This document shows positions 22,648-34,727 of a DNA stretch of 64,000 nt, one piece after another; the first letter of the stretch is position 1; the number at the start of each line of letters is the position of its first letter. The DNA lies in NCBI GenBank assembly GCA_946699065.1, contig CAMPDV010000425.1, forward strand, positions 218,946 through 282,945. Reading direction: 5' to 3'. The position numbers were made by a program, and so were the translations under genes. Origin of the DNA: Loxodes magnus. Its lineage: Eukaryota > Ciliophora > Karyorelictea > Loxodida > Loxodidae. A model generated the notes under the pieces. That model was not told the DNA's origin. It saw nothing but the letters and a program-made list of their open reading frames with translations, and did not search any database.

Positions 22648-23529
22648 TCTATAATCAATTTTATTTATTTATATACATCAAAATATAGTAAAAAAACTTA
22701 CAAAGCTTGTTTAATCCGCCATATATTTTTCTTTTTCTGTTTAACAAATAATTCCTACTATAAAAATATCACAATTCTAGCAATGAAGTTAAGTAGAAAT
22801 CAGACAGCAATTTAATGTTCTCCATAACCTTCATCAAAGAGTTCAAAATTTTTAGCAATCCTTAGAGAAATTAACATCACTAATAAGAATCTCTCGTTTG
22901 GAAGTATTTGATGCTTTCAAATATTTCTTAGATGAATTCATAGACACAACTAGGCAAGCAACTAATGACAAATATGAGATTATTCGAAACCTCGCTTTAT
23001 CTTAATTCTAAGCACGTTCTTAGTGTCTATTATTTGCTTCATTCAACATTCTCTACTTTTTACTAAAATTTTGTTTATAGAAATTGATATCTGACTCTCA
23101 CTTTTAGAACACTATTTCTTATTAAGATAGAATTAACTTTTTATCTTGCAAATTTTTCAATTATAGTTCCTTTATTCACCATATCAAGATCTAAAGAAAT
23201 TGCCAATCAACTACTTCAAGTAACTTTTTAAGCTTCACATATTACTAGACTAGACTAAGCTTTTTATTAGATCTTACTATCTTGAATCTACTCAACTGAT
23301 TGCTATTAAAACGTAGTAACCTAATTACATCTCACTCACTATAACTACAAATAATGCTAAACCTTAATATATTTAAAAGTAGTAAAAGCTTCTTATTTTA
23401 GTAGCAACTTATTTTAACCTAAATAGACAAATAATTAGATATTAAAGTAGCAAGGATATAAGATTAACAACCTAACTTAATTAACTAATCACTATATCCT
23501 AATTTTAATAGCCTAGCATTATTATATTA

Positions 23530-23680
23530 CAGTTACTAAGACTACTTGACAGTGAAGGGAGGAGAAGACCACCTAGAGATCAAGTTCCTATTGGTTGGAT
23601 AGGGAAGTAGGAAGCTTTTAAGTAGACGATCCTTCTTTAACACTTTAATTTAAATTTAAATTTAAACAGTTACTAAGACT
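23530..23680 (+). mobile_element. Short SINE-like insertion with 14-bp target duplication
   Basis: CAGTTACTAAGACT is present at 23,530-23,543 and again at 23,667-23,680. Copy 2 of the duplication has it once (about 49,383) and no insert. The roughly 121-bp insert ends in an (AATTTA)n-type tail. A long duplication and an A-rich simple tail are typical of LINE-mobilised retroposons. No A/B box is certain. It interrupts gene A. Confidence 0.7.
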
Positions 23681-23999
23681 ATTAGCAACCCTTTATTTTA
23701 ACAAAGCAGGTTATTACTATTATATATTTAGTGCTTTAAAGACTATAGGAGATACAGTCTAGGATATACATAAAAGTAATAGAAAGGCTATAATATATAT
23801 AGAGTAAGACTTTTATATCCCTATTTAGATACAAATAGTAGCTTTTATTGAAGACATTAAAGAGGTAGACTAGAATATTAATTTCTATATAGATTCATTT
23901 ATAAGATTAAATATTTAAAAGTACAAGAAAGATATGAATGTCTAAAAGTACGCTATTCATAATCTAACTTACTTTATGATTTCATTTATCTTATCTGAT

Positions 24000-26640
24000 A
24001 TTTTGGAAGCATATACAATCATCTTTCACATCAAAAGTTATTTAATCAAACTCCATTCAAATTTATTTTACTTAATGTATTGCTGACAATAGATCTAATA
24101 TTTTCTATCAATGCGTTTATTAACGAATGAATCTCTGTTAATTTCTAGTTTTTCAGCAATCCTATGAACTAATAAAATTCTTAATTTATTACCTTATTTC
24201 TTATCGTAAGTAAATATTATATTTATTCAATTAATGTATAACAATCCAACTATTAAATCTAAACAATCTTTAACTGTTTTAAATCAATATAATTAAATTT
24301 CTATTTATAGGTAGTATTCATCCTTAGGCACCAACATATATTATATTATAATTTCCGATTTGTACCTATTTATTAGCAATTTCTTTTAATCTTATATCTA
24401 TAAATTTTCAAATATATGATGCTAGCTTATTTATTTATCTACTATTAATAATCTACCCCATTTTAATTATTTTTACTCTTTATTATTTTTTATTTATTTT
24501 GAAAGAGTTAATCAATTAATAAAAGCTGGTAAATTATGTAATGAATAAGGTGTTAGTATATTTAAAAATTTAGGCAATTTCTTATAATTTACAGTATTTT
24601 ACTTAATTAGTAGTATCATATTGTTAAATATTTTTATTAGTTTAAATTTTCCTATTCCAGTTGATCCTAATGGAAGAAGTATGTATTAGATATTTTGCTT
24701 TGTAAAATTAAATAAATTAAATTGCTAATTTTTAATTTATTTATAGTTGAATATCTATAATTTCTAATATTTTAAGTTTAACTTTATTCTTTTATTTTTC
24801 ATTTTCTAGTTTTTTTTCTGAATTTATAAGCTAATTTTGTTGGATAATGCTTATTGCTTATTAATTCTATATCAAATATTTAAAACACATCTTCATTGTA
24901 ACTTTCTCTAGAATTATTTCTTTTAAATATACAGTCAGTATCTTCTTAATGTCACAGGTTTATATGAAAATGAATTAATTTTAGCAATTTTAGGTAAAAT
25001 ATTTTTGTTTATACTTTTAGGATCTAAAAAAATAATTTATTAGATTATTATTTTTTTAATTTTTAGTTCCTATAGTAATTGCTTTTTTTCTATACTAAAT
25101 AATAGAATCAATTCATAACAAGTTATATTTTTTAATTCTTTGCTACTACTCTCAAATAAACGATTCGGAGTAAAGTTTGTTTTGAATTATATGCAAAAAA
25201 TATCGTAATTTATCTTCAGAAAATAATGCTTATTATTAATATCTTTCAAATTAATCAATATCTTTATTAGATATTAGATTAGATTAAATTTTATTAAATT
25301 TAAGTTTTCGTTATTTACCTCGACTTAGTTTTAAATTTAATGAGAACATTTGCAAATTATTCTACTTTCCAAACTTCTCAATATTTCTAAAATTTTATAT
25401 TTCTCAAAAAGGATTAATTCAAATATATTTTAATTTACTATTCTACGTTATAAGAGTTTTAATAAATATCTATTTCCAAAATACTTTACAATCCAATATT
25501 TTTATTTTACTTTTTGTCATATTTTTGATTTTATACTTTAGTACATTATTAATATCCAATACAAGCTAAGCATCCTAATTGGTTATTCATAATTGAAGTT
25601 AAAGTTTCATGAACGGCAATATAAATTTATCATTCCATCAGGATTTTATAATTTCCTTTTAATAAAAAAGCCAATTTCTTATATCTTAACATATAATCTT
25701 AATTTGTGGTTTAGTTCTTTTGCTATTTTTATCGACTTTCCTTTTTAATTTGTTGGTTTATTTAGTTTTTATTTAATGTTAGCTGCATTAGTGTAAAACG
25801 ATACTAACTATAATTCTAATTAGTTTGATTAATTTAATTTTTTAACACCAATAATGATGTTTTATTTTAGCTAAAATTAAAGTAATATTCTCTAATGTTG
25901 CTGTTTATACTTATATATAATGAATATGATTAATGATATAAAATGTATTATGTAATATATGCTTCATACTTATAATTCAAATCTAAATTAATCTTTATTA
26001 TAATTTAGTGAAGAGAAAGTTCCCTATAATTCTCTATTAAAGTAACTAGTTTTGCTATTTTACTAACTGCTACTTAATTTATTACATATCCCTTTTACAT
26101 AATCTAGATATTTTCATCTATTTTTAGTTATTTTTAAACTAAATAACTAAAAATAAAATAAATCTCATTTACTAAAGCTAAAATTAATAGAATAGCTTCT
26201 ATAATTTATTCCTTTTAAACTATTATTAAATTACAATACTTTAAAACCTTAAACTTTCTAGATAAGAAAGGAAAATAGGCTATTAAGGATATAATAGATT
26301 ATATATAAGGATAAATTTAATTCGAAAAGATAATTGCCAATCTCATTAGTATCCACAGTGCAAGAAATATTCCATTATAAGTCTTGCCTTACGTTACTAT
26401 ATTAACTTTGAGTAAGTTTCATTAAAGCATAAAGTAAACATAGCTACAGACCTAAAGACAATCATATTAAGAATCTCTCTTAGAGCATAAATTTATTTCC
26501 TCCTAGGTATGAATTTTATCTTTTTAAGGATTTTAGGAGATTATTTAGTATATTAAGATTGAGAGAAGCACATAACGATACTCCTTCAGACTTTTTATTT
26601 TATACATAAGCACTTTTTTAAATTTTCTTTGTAATTGAAT
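24000..26640 (-). pseudogene. Gene B copy 1: large P-loop protein
   Basis: The minus strand is protein-like over about 2.6 kb under the alternative code. The 5' part has KSEGVSLCASLNLN and YLGGNKFMLQERF; further on come NPDGMINLYC and LFESSSKELKNITCYELI. Near the end is IQYILLPLGSTGIGKFKL, a beta strand plus Walker A-like loop (GSTGIGK at 24,647-24,667, with Phe where Ser/Thr is usual), and about 70 residues later WGRLLIVD, a possible Walker B. Between the copies, PKFLN/AQFLN downstream of the loop differs by three silent changes in this frame but by amino-acid changes on the plus strand, which supports the direction. The frame changes more than once, from decay or introns. The exact NTPase family is not identified. 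Confidence 0.45.
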
Positions 26641-26880
26641 ATTCTTTTTAATAATCTAAGTTATAATGAAACTTAGAGCTATTGAAATCCTTAATACTTT
26701 TAATTAAAAAACTTTAGAATGCTGCTACAAATGTTAAATTTGATAAAATGATATAAAAATAGAAATAGTATCCAGTTTATAAAAGGATATAATAATTAAA
26801 ATTAATTTTAGAGATTATAATAAGTAATTGTATGATATAAAAAGGATAAAGGATAAAATTAAGTTTATAGTTTTAGAAAA

Positions 26881-27201
26881 GAGCTCCAGGGTTCACTTGT
26901 TTTTGTTCCTGCTCTTTCCTGAACTAAAGGACTGCGTAGGACTACATTAGTCCGCCATCCTTGTCTCTCCCTCATCCACTAATTATCGTTATAGTTTCTT
27001 CTTCCATTTTTATAAAACTCGTTGTTTCTTGAGTTGTAGAATTTCTTTCTGTATACTTATCCTGTTCTTGCTGGACATATTCTGAAAAGTTAGTCTAATA
27101 TTTATTACTTGTTAATTTTTTCAATTTCTTGTTTCTTCCAGCATTTTTTCCAGCGATGATTTTTCTAACATAAATAGCACCGAATCTTTTTGCGATAATA
27201 A
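26881..27201 (-). pseudogene. Lys/Gln/Glu-rich coding fragment
   Basis: A G+C-richer block open in one minus-strand frame without any TGA except one Trp. It reads AKRFGAIYVRKIIAGKNAGR, then a Lys-rich helix, then VQQEQDKYTERNSTTQETT and an acidic end. The style resembles the ORF1-like proteins elsewhere in the window, but direct similarity is not clear. It abuts the end of the 7-kb duplication. Confidence 0.35.
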
Positions 27202-27714
27202 TTGATCTTATTTATTTCTTATTATTAGAATTCCGATTCGATTTCCATTGGGATATTTGATTATTAATCTTATTAATCTTATAATTTTTAAATTATTACT
27301 TGTTATTATTCTTGTTTTTCTTAAAGTTGCTTTATTTGATATTCAATTTAAGAAAAATGAAATTGGAACATTTGAGGGACTTCGTTAAATTATTTATCAA
27401 TTTATTCCAATTTAATTACTATTTACGATTAGATTTTATTTAATGATTCATCTATGGATGGGAATTATAGGTTTAATTATTCCATTAATTTTTCTAGTAA
27501 GTTTTCTTAATTTTCTATTTTTTATCTTTGCTTTTTCAAGTCATATTGGATATTTGATATCCTTTGCTGAACTGATTATGCAAAGGATTCCTTAGATTAT
27601 TAATCTTTATCTTATTAAGACTATTCTTCAATTAAATTAGGTTATTCTTATTTTTTCAAGTATTCGTTAATAGAGGTCTATTATTTCTTAGGTGTCATTT
27701 TATTTTTAATTTAT

Positions 27715-29340
27715 ATTTAATAAAAATGCTCCTAGTTTCATATTTTTAATTATATGCATATTTTAATCAATAAAGTTAAATATATTTTTAATTCCAAATG
27801 TATATTTATTTTACTCTACTTAATATTTAAAGTTAGAATGTAATATTTATATGAATTAAATTGTTTAAAAAATGAAGCGAGTTTTCATATTAAGTATATA
27901 AAGAGAATTAGAAAATAATAATTTTTACTTAATTATTCATTTAATTAAAAGTTTTCACTTTAGCAGAAGTTTAAAGTTTGATGCTAAAAAAATTGTTATT
28001 TGACCATAATATACATCCACAATGGATAATAAATGGTAACAATAACCTATCTTCAAATAGACTGATTATTAAAAAACTGAAAGTGTGAGAATTTTCTATA
28101 ATTTTTAATTTTTATATTTAATAATAAAAAATTTCTAGGAATAATTCAATGGGGAATTTAAGAGAATTAAATATTCTTTATTTATCTTAATCATAAATAT
28201 TGTAAAGTATAAAATTTTAATTTTATATTTTTAACTTTTAAATTAATTTATTTATACTTTAATTTTTTCTTTTAGTAATATTTTTAAATAATTTAATAGA
28301 AAACTGATAGTATCAACTAATTCATAAGTAAATTTTATGTTCATTTTTAATTGAAAAATTTAATTTCCTAGGTTTTCCTTACAATTTTTCATTTAATTTT
28401 AAACATTTTTAACTAGATTTCTAAAGTTAAAATCTAGATTACATAATTTATTATATGTTTTATCTAAAAATTAATAAAATATTTTAAATATTTATCTAAA
28501 ATATCCTTTAGAATTATAAATTCTCTTTAATTTTTTTAAATTTTATTTAATAAATTTATTAGCATTTACTTTTATTTTTATAAAATACTAAGAAATTTTA
28601 TTTATAACTAATTATTTTAATTTTTTTTAACAAAAAGAAAAATATTAATTTTCCTTAGATTTTTTTAATTTAAAATATTTTTCTTAATTTATAGGATATG
28701 CAATCGCAGTTTTATTAAATATTTGTATCTAGAAGATAAGAAAATTTCCTATTAGTATCTAATTAAACCTATCTAATTTAGCTAGTTAAAATACTCAGAA
28801 CATTCGCAAGTACAGTTAATGTAAAAAGAGTTTTTCTTTTAAGTTTATGAATTAATATTACTAAATGAATTAGTAAAGGAATATATAATATATAATCACT
28901 TAATTTTAAGATAAATAGAGTTTTTAGATATGTGAATAATTGAATCTATTGAAGATTTAAATTAGCTTTTCTTTATTAAATTATATAAAAGAATAATATT
29001 TTCTCTTTACTATTTACTTTAGTATATATAATTACCAAATGTCTTATTTTTTTAACTAGTATCATTAATACTTTAAATTTAATATATTCTTATACTCAGA
29101 TAAAAATTCTTAGCTTAGATAAATTAAGACTAATTATTTAAAAAATGTACCTTTTTTGTTAGTTTTAAAGGAAAGTTAATTAGAATATGCAAAAAGATAG
29201 TTAATAAAAAGGAATATATAAATATAATTTAATTTAGGAAAATTATAAATAATCTAAAATTAAAACTTATTTTAATGTCTAGCTTCAATAATTCTATAAC
29301 TATCTTATCATCTTTTTAGGTTTAAATCTTTTGTAATAAG
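27715..29340. repeat. AT-rich module upstream of WD40 unit, copy 2
   Basis: Matches 60,060-61,790 directly and 290-2,000 in inverse. It always lies next to the WD40 unit, but copy 1 lacks it. No gene seen. 27,202-27,714 is AT-rich with only weak, ambiguous reading frames. Confidence 0.7.
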
Positions 29341-30763
29341 ATTAATAAATGATGATATGCTATAAAGCAAAACATAGAGAATTGTTGATTAGGAACAATA
29401 AGATATAGAATAATAGTAGATTAATAAAATGTATTAAGAGTAAATAATATTCTGTTAGATTAGTTTTAAATAACTTATATTAGCTAATCTAATACTTATA
29501 TTATCTCATACTTATTACAAAGAAACATATTGTGTTAAGTTTACTCTTTCTATTAATTCAGAAAATAATAATAGAATATATTATAAATATATTTTCTTTC
29601 TTAAAAAAGATTATAATTTTCTTAATATCAAACAAGTTATTTTAATAAAGAGAGTATTAATAGTGGTAACTATATTTTTTAGATTTGTATAGAATAATAG
29701 AATTAAGTTTTTATCTTTAAATAATCTAGAATAATTTAGGTATTATTAATTTGAAATGATAATTACAAAAATAACATAAATAATAAATATTAGTTTGCTA
29801 TAAAAAGAGAAAGTTATCTAAATGTATTAATTATAACTAATCTAATATCTAAATTAAAGAGAAATTAATTAATAACTAATAAAGCTAAAAGGATAAAATA
29901 TTAAGTATTTAATATACATAATTAAACATATTAAAGCTTATTTTAATAATAAAATTAAATATTACTATTTAATAATTGTAAGATAAAATTAGTGATACAC
30001 CATTTCTAGTTAATTTAAATATTTACTTTCTACTACTTATATTTATTACATTTATATATTTTGCTTAGAATCAACATTAAAAGTAATAAATTATATTAGT
30101 TTATTATTTTAAGAGAGACCTTTATAAATAAAAAGTTTTAATGAAATAGTAGTAAGAAAGTGGATAAATAAAAGAATCTATCTTATAAATTTAAATACTT
30201 TATTTTAAATAATTTGATGTTTTTTAATATTTATTCAAACTAATTAATAAGAAACTTATTTTATTTCATTTTTTTTAATTAGTAAAAAGCTTAAATAAAT
30301 ATTTTTTAATTAAATGTAAGTGAAAAACAATAATTAATAACAGTAGCTTTAAAAGAATTTTAATATTTTATTTATCATATAAAAGAATCTACAACGAAAT
30401 AAGGTTTTCTTATTAAGAGTCTTTGATTTAAAGCACAAATAAGTTGTAATTAGATAAATGCATATTAAATTTATTATAATAAGGATATAATTCTTCGTTA
30501 TAAAACTTTTTATATAATAAATTATCCTTTTATTTAAAAGTAAAAAGATATATAATAATTAAAATTGTAAAAGTTTGTACACTATTATTTTAATATTTTG
30601 TCTTGTTTTAAGACAAAAATAAAAAAATCAATGTTTTATAAATAAGATACTTATAAATATGCTTAATAAATAATTTAATTGTTTAATTATATTGAAATTA
30701 AGTAAGTAAAATTTATTGAGTTATTTTAATTAAATGGTTATTGAAGTAAGTTATAAAATTAAA

Positions 30764-31835
30764 ATGGAGAAAAAAGAAAAGCAATTTACTAAAAGTATTT
30801 TTTTAAGAAAACTCTTAAGAGCGAGAAACCACATCCTAGGGAAAATATCTCTACTTCATTTTAAGTATGAAATTCTGCCTAACTTATGCTACTAAAAGTT
30901 AATAAATAAGATCAGTTATGACCAAAGTAAAGGTATTTCTTTAATATTTTTTAGACTAAATCCTTACTAGTCACACCTCACCTGTTTACTCGGTATCTAT
31001 ATCAAGTGACCTGAATTGAATTGTATCAGGTTCGTACAGGCCTGAAAATTCGATAAAGATCTGGAATTTCCAGACAGGTACTCTCCTAAGAACTATAACA
31101 GGACATACTGATTATGTTTTATCGGTAGTAATCTCCTATGACTCTAGCTATATTGTATCAGGATCTGAAGACACAACCATAAAGATCTGAAACTTGTAGA
31201 CTGGTTCACTCATAAGAACTTTAACGGGGCATACTGGCTCAGTTTACTCGGTAGTAATCTCTCTAGACTCTAGCTATATTATATCAGGATCTTACGATAA
31301 CACTATAAAGATCTGAAATTTACACAATGGTGCTCTCCAAAGAACTATAATGGAGCATACTTCACATGTTATCTCGGTAGTAATTTCCTATGACTCTAGA
31401 TATATTATATCGGGATCTGGTGACAACACTATAAAGATTTGGGATTTCTAGACTGGTCAGCTTGTGCGAACTCTTACTGGGCATTCAGGTTATGTTTTAT
31501 CGGTGATAGTGTCTAAGGATAACATGTATATCATATCGGGTTCGGATGACAAGACAATTAAGATATGGGACATCTCAACTGGTTATTGTATTCGTACTCT
31601 TTAAGGCCATACAGGTGTTGTACGTAGTATTCAGTTAAGTATTGATTCAAGTGTTATATTTTCTGGTTCTTGGGATGAAATAATCAAGATATGGAACTTT
31701 GATAAGGGTGAGTGTATATAGACTTTGTAAGGGCATACAGGATGAATATGGTCTATAGCATTGAGTGTTGACAATAGATGGTTGGTATCGGGAGCATGGG
31801 ACAATGCGATAAGAAAGTGGAGAGTTTCGAGTTGA
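30764..31835 (+). CDS. Seven-blade WD40 repeat protein, copy 2 (intact)
   Basis: Exon 1 (30,764-30,926) and exon 2 (30,955-31,835) flank a 28-nt intron and give 347 codons without a break under TAR=Gln, TGA=Trp. The N-terminus lacks five residues that copy 1 has (KQTEK), and exon 2 has the same length as in copies 1 and 3 (881 bp). Seven WD repeats follow. Internal TGA codons stand at Trp: DLN-TGA-IVSG, two KI-TGA-N sites, and GG-to-G-TGA-I-W in blade 7. Compared with copy 1, scaffold codons are largely the same, while the residues after GHT and around the Asp of GSxDxT differ strongly (for example GSDDRT against GSWDEI in blade 6). Likely functional; a binding protein of unknown partner. Confidence 0.85.
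30927..30954 (+). other. 28-nt intron of WD40 copy 2
   Basis: GTAAAG...TTTTTTAG, same position and phase as in copy 1. Confidence 0.8.
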
Positions 31836-32149
31836 GTAACTTGCTAATTGACTTAATTAAATTTTACGATTAAATATAAGAAATTGGTAATGCATTTAAA
31901 TGAATGTTTAATGATAATAATGTTTGGAATTTTATGAAGTGTTTGTTTTTTATTTATTTATTAAAAGGTTGTATATTCTTAAATATTATTGGCTTAAAAA
32001 AAAGGTTGAGTAGATAATATAGGTTATTGAAATTAGTGAGGTATGTGATTTAAACTGGTAATGTTAAAAATATTAAAAATATAATTTTGTTAAATGAAAA
32101 CATGAAGTGGGTTTAAGTTTAATTTTATTCTATAAAATTTTATAGATTT

Positions 32150-33240
32150 GAAAGACGTTAATTTTGAAGAGAAAAATAAGTTTTTAAGAAAAATTGCTAT
32201 ATTTTTTATCTTTAAAATTTTTCATTTTGTAGTTTTAAAGGAATAGTTTTAAAGATAAACTTTCTGATTTTAAGTAACTTGAATATATCTACTGCATATG
32301 TAGAAAATTGATTTTATTTATTAATCTTAAAATTGTAATTCCTAATGAAGCTATTTTATTAAAGTTGAAAAATTAAAAAAATTTGATTGGTTGTTTATCA
32401 TATAAAAAACATTTGCTAGTAAACTTTATAAATAATTTGAATATATGCAAAATTATAAAAATCTTCACTTTCTTGTAAATTATTTGTTATTTCCATCTAA
32501 AATAAGAATAAAATTAAATTCTAATATTAAATAATACGAATTAGCAAAATGAAAGTGTAAATAATTAAGAAATCAATATAGTTTTCATTATATCAAAAAA
32601 GTATAAAAGAAAAGCTTTAATCTTTTGTATTAATTAAAATAATATACAAAGTGTAAGTTGATAACTATTAGAATTATATCTATAAAAAATGGCAAATATT
32701 TCGTACAATATAAAAAGAAAAATATATAGCATAATGAAAATCAAAGTTTCTACTAAGCCGATAATGCTAATAGCCCACAATTTCCCAAACAACCTTAATA
32801 ATGAGCTATTTTTGTTTTATTCTAAATTATTAGACAACTAAATTATAATTTATAATTTAAGCATTCCTTTAATAAATAATTGCATTAATATAAAATATAG
32901 TATTTTTTAATTTAAGATACTAAATATTTATAAATATTCATAAACATAATTTTCATAAACATAATATTATTTAAAGTGCTTTATTTAAAATAAATTAAAA
33001 AAAAGCAACTAATTTAAATTTAAAAGATCTTATCAAGAAATTAAATTAAAATGTTTTAATATTCATTTTCTAATTAAAAATAGTTATTATTTTTTGTTAA
33101 TTGATCTATTTTATTTATATTTTAAAGATTGTAATTATATGTTTTCATAATGTCTGAAAAATTGCTAGATTATTTAGAGATAAAAAATTAACTCTTAAAA
33201 TCGATCCTTTTATAAGATAAACAGAAATAAGAGGAATTAT
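32150..33240. repeat. Repeat K, inverse copy
   Basis: Reverse complement of about 18,290-19,270 and 40,570-41,620. It begins directly after the WD40 3' flank of copy 2. No gene seen. Confidence 0.7.
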
Positions 33241-33540
33241 AATTAAACAAAATTCTAACAAACAAATTTATAAGACAAAAAAATTAATTTTATAAGAGAT
33301 CAATTGAAGATGTGCAAGAATTTGAGAGCAAAAATATTACAGTTAATATCAAAATATTGTAATCCAAAAGCCATAGATGCAAAAATTGATGCTCAAATTA
33401 AACTACAAATAGATTTATTATTTGGTAAATTAATCTAGAAATAAGAAATATGGCATTGCTTTAACAGATTTATTGAGAAGTTTAATTTATCTTCAAACTT
33501 AATATCTTTTTTTTATTATTAAATAATAGTAAAATTAAAA

Positions 33541-34352
33541 ATGGAGTCTTAAAATCTTGTTCCCGGCTTTTTCTTGAGCAAAGAAGAGAAAAAAGCTCTA
33601 GAGAAAAAGCAGGCATAAAAAAATTAGCAAGAGTCTTCTTCTCCCCACTTACAAAACTAATAAAAACCTAATAACTATAATAAACACCTCCTAAAGTAAT
33701 AAAAAGAAAGGAATTTAATATAATAACATGAAAAGAACTTCCATCAAAGATAATTAAAAAGGAAATAAATGTTTAACAGTTAGTATTTGAAATGTCCAAT
33801 CTCTAGGAAGAGATTAAAGGGTTTAAGTAGGATAATTAAGAACTAAGAAACTTATTATCGCTTGGATAAGATAACTTAGAGATTAGAATTATTAATCAAG
33901 AAAGGGAACTCCAAGCATATTGGAACATTTAAACTGAACATAGATAAGAAACAGCAAGGCTTGGAAATATCGTATAAAAACAAGAATTGGAGTTTATTAA
34001 GCAAAAGAATATTAGCATAAACATAATTAATTAGACAAATTAGATGGAATTAGAATAAAAAGAGGTTATAAATCGAAAACCAATCAGGTAAGTAAGGAAG
34101 AAGTGCTGCTACTGTAAGAGTAAGTGACATTGTTACAAGAATTGCTAAAAATTTTAGAATTTCAAGAAAAAATTTTGGCGTAAAGAATAAGAAAAATACT
34201 AGAGGCTCTATTGCAACTAGCATGGAGATATTTACAGAAGAAATGATGTGAAGTACTTTTGAAATAATAAGAACAAGAAGTCAAAGAAACTGAGAAGACC
34301 TTAGCGAAGATAATTTCATTAGAAAGTCAAGAATGATGAGAAGTGTTGCTGA
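33541..34352 (+). CDS. ORF1/gag-like protein: coiled coil plus CCHC zinc knuckle
   Basis: ATG 33,541 starts MESQNLVPGFFLSKEEKKAL, a Lys/Gln-rich segment with a Ser patch. Near 33,640-33,690 the reading moves by -1 to PPKVIKRKEFN, ITWKELPSKIIKKEINV and a long coiled coil (FEMSNLQEEIKGFKQDNQEL; RIINQERELQAYWNIQ). At 34,104-34,145 lies a textbook CX2CX4HX4C knuckle, with TGA as one of the spaced residues (Trp). A very basic tail follows, and TGA at 34,350 is a plausible stop. Coiled coil plus zinc knuckle is the build of nucleic-acid-binding ORF1/gag proteins of retroelements. No RT follows in this direction. The -1 shift could be programmed or a mutation. The second copy, at 39,464-40,275, appears identical. 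Confidence 0.65.
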
Positions 34353-34515
34353 TAAAACAACTTATTTTAAACAGTGTCCAGATTGGCACTGTTGAACATT
34401 TTAATTTCATTATCATTATTAAATAATAGTAAAATTAAAAGTTTACTATGTAATTTTAAAACTTTTTATTATATGTATAGTTATATTAAAATTATGTACG
34501 AATTATTTAAAAACT

Positions 34516-34727
34516 AGATAATTAAAAAGATTATGGGAGCTGAAGTTGATTCTCATAAAACCTTTGAGCCTTTTGGATAATGTCGAGTTCCTATCCACTG
34601 AGAAGGTCCATGGTTAGAGTCATTCTCAGTAGGAAAACAAAATCTTTCCGATTATCCACTCTTGCTAGCAACTTGAAGACTGTCGGCTCCTTGTTATGGA
34701 ACCCCCTGGCTGAAGCTATTGAATTAA
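34516..34727 (-). mobile_element. SINE-like element, 5'-truncated copy C
   Basis: Inverse copy of the 3' three quarters of 39,013-39,293. The similarity ends at ATTGAATTAA (34,727), which is also the inner edge of the left palindrome arm. The standard-code frame at 34,580-34,783 is incidental. Confidence 0.65.

Larger units (their letters stand above)
22166..22672. mobile_element. Composite 500-bp insertion
   Basis: Absent from copy 2 of the duplication, where the same point (about 48,520) reads straight through. It contains two related roughly 130-bp halves (22,210-22,310 and 22,360-22,450) sharing TTCATCAGAG, AAGTACCCATAAT and CCTCTGCT. Then come a degenerate minisatellite and a GC-rich hairpin. 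The halves resemble a dimeric SINE. Edges lie in TTATATA runs, so the target duplication is ambiguous. The minus-strand frame at 22,230-22,445 is incidental. Confidence 0.6.
21040..23540 (+). pseudogene. Gene A copy 1: multi-membrane protein, broken by insertions
   Basis: One plus-strand frame is open for about 1.1 kb (21,040-22,165). It runs from a soluble N-terminal part (RIRLSLIKNTESSNLNN) through several very hydrophobic segments, for example ELAFFSIISIYCSLICSFSL, LILIIFFAFFFPF and MLYFWYLIFFCFFDFYL. After the 22.2-kb insertion it continues with the EFIDTTRQATNDKYE block and a further hydrophobic segment, but with a one-base frame change near 23,070. It looks like a membrane protein of 700 residues or more; I do not recognise the family. 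The DAFKYFLDEFID block matches EAFKYFFDEFID in copy 2 with some silent changes, which supports the strand. The start is unresolved. Two retroposon-like insertions and the indel make this copy likely dead. Confidence 0.5.
20090..26850. repeat. 7-kb segmental duplication, copy 1
   Basis: Runs in the same direction as 46,440-54,210. The gene order is kept: C (-), A (+), B (-). Differences are two insertions here (22,166-22,672 and 23,545-23,665) and a 1.9-kb insertion in the other copy. Confidence 0.85.
29340..32150 (+). repeat. WD40 gene unit, copy 2
   Basis: Same layout as copy 1: about 1.4 kb of 5' flank including the two hairpins, the gene, and a short 3' flank. Compared with copy 1 it has an extra roughly 200 bp at about 29,830-30,040 that copy 4 also has. 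Confidence 0.85.
29340..34727. repeat. Inner inverted repeat, left arm
   Basis: Pairs with 39,093-46,294. From about 33,200 to 34,640 the arms appear identical, including a full ORF1 (812 bp in each). Further out (WD40 copies 2 and 3, repeat K) they differ by several percent and by a 1.4-kb block at 42,150-43,560. It ends inside a SINE-like element. Confidence 0.8.
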
